NCBI GenBank assembly: GCA_021166835.1
Contig: JAJPEN010000026.1
Span: 136,060-200,059 of the forward strand
From: Burkholderiaceae bacterium
GTDB lineage: Bacteria > Pseudomonadota > Gammaproteobacteria > Burkholderiales > Burkholderiaceae
Direction: 5' to 3'
Length of the DNA: 64,000 bases
Shown here: positions 60,197 through 64,000 of the stretch, piece after piece
Layout: each line of letters starts with the position of its first letter
Position numbering within the stretch: the first letter of the stretch is position 1
The notes under the pieces: generated by a model
Told to the model about the DNA's origin: nothing
Database searches by the model: none
What the model saw: the letters and a program-made list of their open reading frames with translations, nothing else
Made by a program: the position numbers and the translations under genes

Positions 60197-63058
60197 ATGA
60201 ACGCTCCCGATTCCCTCGGCGCGAGACTTCGCGCGCTCTCCGCACGCGACGACTTCGTCTCGCGCCACATCGGTCCGAGCCCCGCGCAGCAGCGCGAGAT
60301 GCTCGACGCGCTGGGCTTCGCTTCGCACGCCGAGTTCGCCCGTGCGGCGGTTCCGCCGCAGGTCCTGCTCGATGCGCCGCTCGCACTCGAAGACGCCGTC
60401 GACGAGACGCGGGCGCTCGCCGAACTGCGCGCGCTCGGCGAGCGCAACGAGCTGTGGCGCAGCTTCATCGGCGCGGGCTACCACGGCACGATCCTTCCCG
60501 AAGCGATCCGTCGCAACGTGCTCGAGAATCCGGGCTGGTACACCGCGTACACGCCGTACCAGGCGGAGATCGCGCAGGGCCGCCTCGAGGCGCTGCTGAA
60601 CTTCCAGCAGATGGTGATCGATCTCACCGGCCTGCCGATCGCCAACGCTTCGCTGCTCGACGAGGCGACCGCTGCCGCCGAAGCGATGGCAATGGCGCGC
60701 CGGGCGTCGAAATCGAAGGCGACGCGCTATTTCGTCGAGCGCGCGACGCACCCGCAGGTGATCGCCGTGCTGCGCACGCGTGCGGCGCGCATGGGCATCG
60801 AGTTGCACGTCGACGAGGCGGACGCGCTACGCGACGACGCATCGTATTTCGGCGCGCACCTGCAGACGCCCGACACTTTCGGATGCGTGCGCGACTTCAC
60901 GACGCAGATCGACGCGCTGCACGCGGCCAGCGCGCGCGTCACCGTCGGCTGCGACCCGCTCGCGCTGATGCTGCTGCGGCCTCCGGGCGCGATGGGCGCC
61001 GACATCGCCATCGGCTCGGCGCAGCGCTTCGGCGTGCCGCTCGGCTACGGCGGACCGCACGCCGCCTTCCTCGCCGCCCGCGACGATCTGCTGCGGACGA
61101 TCCCCGGTCGCATCATCGGCGTCTCGCGCGACTCGGCCGGACGGCCGGCGCTGCGCATGGCGCTGCAGACGCGCGAGCAGCACATCCGCCGCGACAAGGC
61201 GACCTCCAACATCTGCACCGCACAGGCGCTGCTTGCCAACATGGCCGCCGCCTATGCGATCTGGCACGGTCCGGAAGGCTTGCAGGCCATCGCCCGGCGC
61301 ATCAACGCGCTTGCCGGCCGTCTCGCCGAGGGGTTGCGTGCCGCTGGCCTCTCGGTCGAAGGCGCGCGCCGCTTCGACACGGTGACGGTCGAAACCAAAG
61401 GCAGGGCGAAGGTGATCGCCGCGGCCGCCGAAAAGGCCGGCCGGCTGCTGCGCGTCATCGATGCCGACCGCATCGGCGTCACCTTCGACGAAGCCTCGAC
61501 CGAAGCCGACCTTGAGGCGATTGCGGACTTTTTCGACGCGAAGGTCCCGGCTTCGTCGGCCGCCGCCATGCCGGGCAAGCCGCGCGGGCCGGAATTCCTG
61601 ACCCAGCCGGTATTCCGCGAAAACCGCTCCGAGACCGAGATGATGCGCTTCCTGCGCCGGCTCGCTGACAAGGACCTGGCGCTCGACCGCACCATGATCC
61701 CGCTCGGCTCCTGCACCATGAAGCTCCACGCCGCCGCCGAGATGATGCCGGTGAGCTGGCCGTCGATCGCCAACCTGCATCCGTTCGCGCCGAAGGCCCA
61801 TTCGGCCGGCCTGCGCGCCATGATCGACGAACTGGCGGGGTGGCTCGCCGAAATCACCGGCTTCGACGCCGTGTCGTTGCAGCCCAACGCCGGCAGCCAG
61901 GGCGAGTTCTCCGGCCTGCTCGCCATTCGCGGCTATCACCGCGCGCGCGGGCAAGGCCACCGCGATGTCTGCCTGATCCCCTCTTCCGCCCATGGCACCA
62001 ACCCGGCGAGCGCCGCCATGGCCGGCATGAAGGTGGTGGTGGTGCGCTGCACCGAGGACGGCAACATCGATGTCGAGGATTTGAAGGCGAAGGCCGCCGA
62101 ACATGCCGCCGACCTGGCGGCGCTGATGTTCACCTACCCTTCCACCCACGGCGTCTACGAGGAAGGCGCCAGGGACATCTGCGCCATCGTTCATGGACAG
62201 GGCGGACAGGTCTATTTCGACGGCGCCAACCTGAACGCGCTGGTCGGCCTTGCCCGGCCCGGCGACATCGGCGCCGACGTCTGCCACATGAACCTGCACA
62301 AGACCTTCTGCATTCCGCATGGCGGCGGCGGCCCGGGCGTCGGGCCGATCGGCGTCAAGGCGCACCTTGCGCCCTACCTGCCCGGCCATGTCGAGGAAGG
62401 CAGCGCGCATGCGGTGGCGGCCGCCCCCTTCGGCAGCGCCTCGATCCTGCCGATCACCTGGATGTATATCCGCATGATGGGCGCGGACGGGCTGAAGCTG
62501 GCGACCGAAACCGCGATTCTCTCGGCCAACTATATCGCCCACCGGCTCGAGCCGTATTATCCCGTCCTCTACAAGGGGCGCGGCGGGCGCGTGGCGCACG
62601 AGTGCATCCTCGACACCCGCGTGCTCAAGGACAGAGCCGGCATCGGCGTCGAGGACATCGCCAAGCGGCTGATCGACTACGGCTTCCATGCGCCGACCAT
62701 GTCGTTCCCCGTCGCCGGCACGCTGATGGTCGAGCCGACCGAAAGCGAGCCGAAGCGCGAGCTCGACCGCTTCTGCGAAGCGATGATCGCGATCGCCGGC
62801 GAAGCGGCAAAGGTGGAAAGGGGCGAATGGCCGGCCGACGACAATCCGCTGGTCAACGCCCCGCACACCACGGCCGAAACCCTCGCCGAGGACTGGGCGC
62901 ATCCCTATTCACGGCTGGTGGCCGCCTACCCGGCCGGAGACGCCGACACGGCCGCCAAATACTGGCCGCCGGTATCCCGCATCGACAACGTCGCCGGCGA
63001 CCGCAACCTGATCTGCTCCTGTCCGCCGCTCAGCAACTATCTGGGGGCTGCCGAATAG
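60197..63058 (+). CDS. gcvP: Glycine dehydrogenase (decarboxylating), P protein
   Basis: PLP-dependent glycine decarboxylase of 953 residues, full length. [14 protein letters not shown] at the N-terminus, [13 protein letters not shown], mid-protein [11 protein letters not shown], and PLP Lys702 in [18 protein letters not shown]. It works with gcvH immediately upstream. ATG at 60197 is chosen; ATG at 60179 in frame is an alternative, and neither has a strong ribosome site. Base and codon use change within the gene: up to about 61.2 kb it matches the rest of the window, while beyond about 61.6 kb CpG is rarer and GCC/TCC codons are commoner, as in the following sulP gene. Confidence 0.95.
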   Translation: MNAPDSLGARLRALSARDDFVSRHIGPSPAQQREMLDALGFASHAEFARAAVPPQVLLDAPLALEDAVDETRALAELRALGERNELWRSFIGAGYHGTILPEAIRRNVLENPGWYTAYTPYQAEIAQGRLEALLNFQQMVIDLTGLPIANASLLDEATAAAEAMAMARRASKSKATRYFVERATHPQVIAVLRTRAARMGIELHVDEADALRDDASYFGAHLQTPDTFGCVRDFTTQIDALHAASARVTVGCDPLALMLLRPPGAMGADIAIGSAQRFGVPLGYGGPHAAFLAARDDLLRTIPGRIIGVSRDSAGRPALRMALQTREQHIRRDKATSNICTAQALLANMAAAYAIWHGPEGLQAIARRINALAGRLAEGLRAAGLSVEGARRFDTVTVETKGRAKVIAAAAEKAGRLLRVIDADRIGVTFDEASTEADLEAIADFFDAKVPASSAAAMPGKPRGPEFLTQPVFRENRSETEMMRFLRRLADKDLALDRTMIPLGSCTMKLHAAAEMMPVSWPSIANLHPFAPKAHSAGLRAMIDELAGWLAEITGFDAVSLQPNAGSQGEFSGLLAIRGYHRARGQGHRDVCLIPSSAHGTNPASAAMAGMKVVVVRCTEDGNIDVEDLKAKAAEHAADLAALMFTYPSTHGVYEEGARDICAIVHGQGGQVYFDGANLNALVGLARPGDIGADVCHMNLHKTFCIPHGGGGPGVGPIGVKAHLAPYLPGHVEEGSAHAVAAAPFGSASILPITWMYIRMMGADGLKLATETAILSANYIAHRLEPYYPVLYKGRGGRVAHECILDTRVLKDRAGIGVEDIAKRLIDYGFHAPTMSFPVAGTLMVEPTESEPKRELDRFCEAMIAIAGEAAKVERGEWPADDNPLVNAPHTTAETLAEDWAHPYSRLVAAYPAGDADTAAKYWPPVSRIDNVAGDRNLICSCPPLSNYLGAAE

Positions 63059-63072
63059 CGGGGGCCTTTTTG

Positions 63073-64000
63073 CTACCCTGCAAGGGCCGGCGCGTGTTGC
63101 GCCGGCCTTCTTTTTTGCCGGATCTGCCTTAACGCCTGCTCGATGCCGGCCACGCGGTGGACCAGCGGCGGCTGCACGCCCTGCGCCGCCAATTCCCTGC
63201 GCACGCTGGGCGAAGCGCCGGTGATATAGACGCCGATGCCGCGCCCGGCCGCCTTCTGCGCCAGCCCCTCGATCGTGCGCGCGCCGGTCGAATCGACGAC
63301 GGGAACGGCGCTGAAGTCGATGACCAGATCGCGGTGATCGTCGCCGATGCGTTCCAGCACCGTGCCGATCGAGGCGGCCGCCCCGAAGAACAGCGCGCCC
63401 GAGAGCCGGTAGACGACCGTGCCCGGGTCCTGCTGGGTGCGTTCGTCATAGCCGTCGCGCGTCTGGTCGTCGGCGATGTCCTCGCGCACCAGCGGCATAT
63501 TGGCCTCGACCGCCGTGGTCTGCGACATGCGGTGGATGAACAGCACCGAGCCGAGCGCGAAGCCGACGACGATGGCCTCGGTCAGCCCGAAGAAAAGCGT
63601 GATGAACAGCGTCGAAAGCAGCACGGCAGCGTCGCCGCGCGAGCCTTTGACGAGGGCGGCGAAGGCATGGCGCTCGACCATGTTCCAGCACACCACGGCA
63701 AGCACGGCGGCAAGTACGGCGAGCGGGATATAGCTGGCGAGCGGGGCCGCGACCAGGATGAACAAAAGCAGGAAGACCGAGTGCATCATCCCGGAAATCG
63801 GGCCATGCGCGCCGGCGCGCACATTGGTCGCTGTGCGGGCGATGGTGCCGGTGACGCAGATGCCGCCGAACAGGCCGGAGGATATGTTGGAGACCCCCTG
63901 CCCGACCTGTTCGCAGTTCGAGCGGTGGCGGCGGCCGGTCATGCTGTCGGACACGACGTCCTACAGCAGCGATTCGATCGCCCCGAGCAGCGCGAACGAC
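63073..64000 (-). pseudogene. SulP-family anion transporter with C-terminal STAS domain, partial, in-frame stop
   Basis: C-terminal part of a SulP (sulfate/bicarbonate-type) permease. The continuous part from 63954 down to 63073 has GRRHRSNCEQVGQGVSNI, GTIARTATNVRAGAHGPISG and several spans. A STAS domain follows (LVIDFSAVPVVDSTGARTIEGL). Upstream, in the same frame, SFALLGAIESLL is readable to the window edge but is cut by TAG at 63961-63963, where homologues have Ser (one base from TCG). The next codon is GAC where Ala is expected. Either a disrupted gene or sequence error. Composition differs from the main part of the window. Confidence 0.75.
63085..63116 (+). terminator. Rho-independent terminator of gcvP
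   Basis: GGCCGGCGC (63085-63093), loop GTGTT, GCGCCGGCC (63099-63107), then TTCTTTTTT. A strong intrinsic terminator for plus-strand transcription. It lies inside the last codons of the convergent sulP gene. It is the only hairpin with a T-tract noted in the window. Confidence 0.88.

Overview
The window reads as chromosomal DNA of a high-GC betaproteobacterium, probably of the order Burkholderiales. The grounds are the gene order queA-tgt-yajC-secD-secF, three-gene pntAA-pntAB-pntB, a PhoBR/PstSCAB-PhoU set, NirK, type IV pilus minor pilins, and compact GC-rich coding with many 4-nt start/stop overlaps. No rRNA, insertion sequence, prophage or CRISPR array was seen. The last part of the window, from within gcvP at about 61.2-61.6 kb to the end, looks compositionally different and more like an alphaproteobacterium (Rhizobiales-like). 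It is either transferred DNA or an assembly join.

Layout: 1-1.2 kb is the 3' part of manC (GDP-mannose synthesis), followed by thpR. 1.85-8.6 kb is the phosphate regulon: phoB-phoR run rightward and meet, tail to tail, a leftward pstS-pstC-pstA-pstB-phoU operon with a Pho-box-like site. 8.6-14.2 kb holds two acyl-CoA dehydrogenases, a flavin disulfide oxidoreductase and a divergent acyl-CoA ligase. 14.2-18 kb holds a K+/H+ antiporter and a large fusion protein (DoxX-like membrane domain, copper nitrite reductase, cytochrome c). 18.1-22.6 kb is a TonB uptake operon (tonB-exbB-exbD-siderophore receptor) with a Fur-box-like site, next to a tRNA-Leu(CAA) gene. 22.8-31.6 kb holds a GH15 glycosidase, queA, tgt, a repeat-bearing intergenic region, an exosortase-system-associated acyltransferase, then yajC-secD-secF. 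31.6-40.3 kb holds cytochrome b561, cytochrome c', purB, a GST, mnmA, the transhydrogenase genes and two small envelope genes. 40.3-48.1 kb is the minor pilin/PilY1 operon. 48.2-53.4 kb is glcDEF (glycolate oxidase) transcribed with a sigma-54 activator gene. 53.4-56.3 kb is a divergent operon for a CuA-type heme-copper enzyme that lacks the oxidase tyrosine and so looks like a nitric oxide reductase. 56.3-59.4 kb holds an esterase, a cysteine synthase, a LysM lipoprotein and a stress protein. 59.4-63.1 kb is a tandem glycine riboswitch with gcvH and gcvP. The window ends in a SulP transporter gene carrying an in-frame stop.

How it fits together: three loci point to nitrogen-oxide handling, namely the NirK fusion (nitrite to NO), cytochrome c' (NO binding in many species) and the putative CuA nitric oxide reductase. 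The last has a sigma-54-type promoter and twin palindromes beside a divergent sigma-54 activator gene. The rest is mostly housekeeping: phosphate, iron, secretion, redox balance, C1/glycine metabolism and surface pili.
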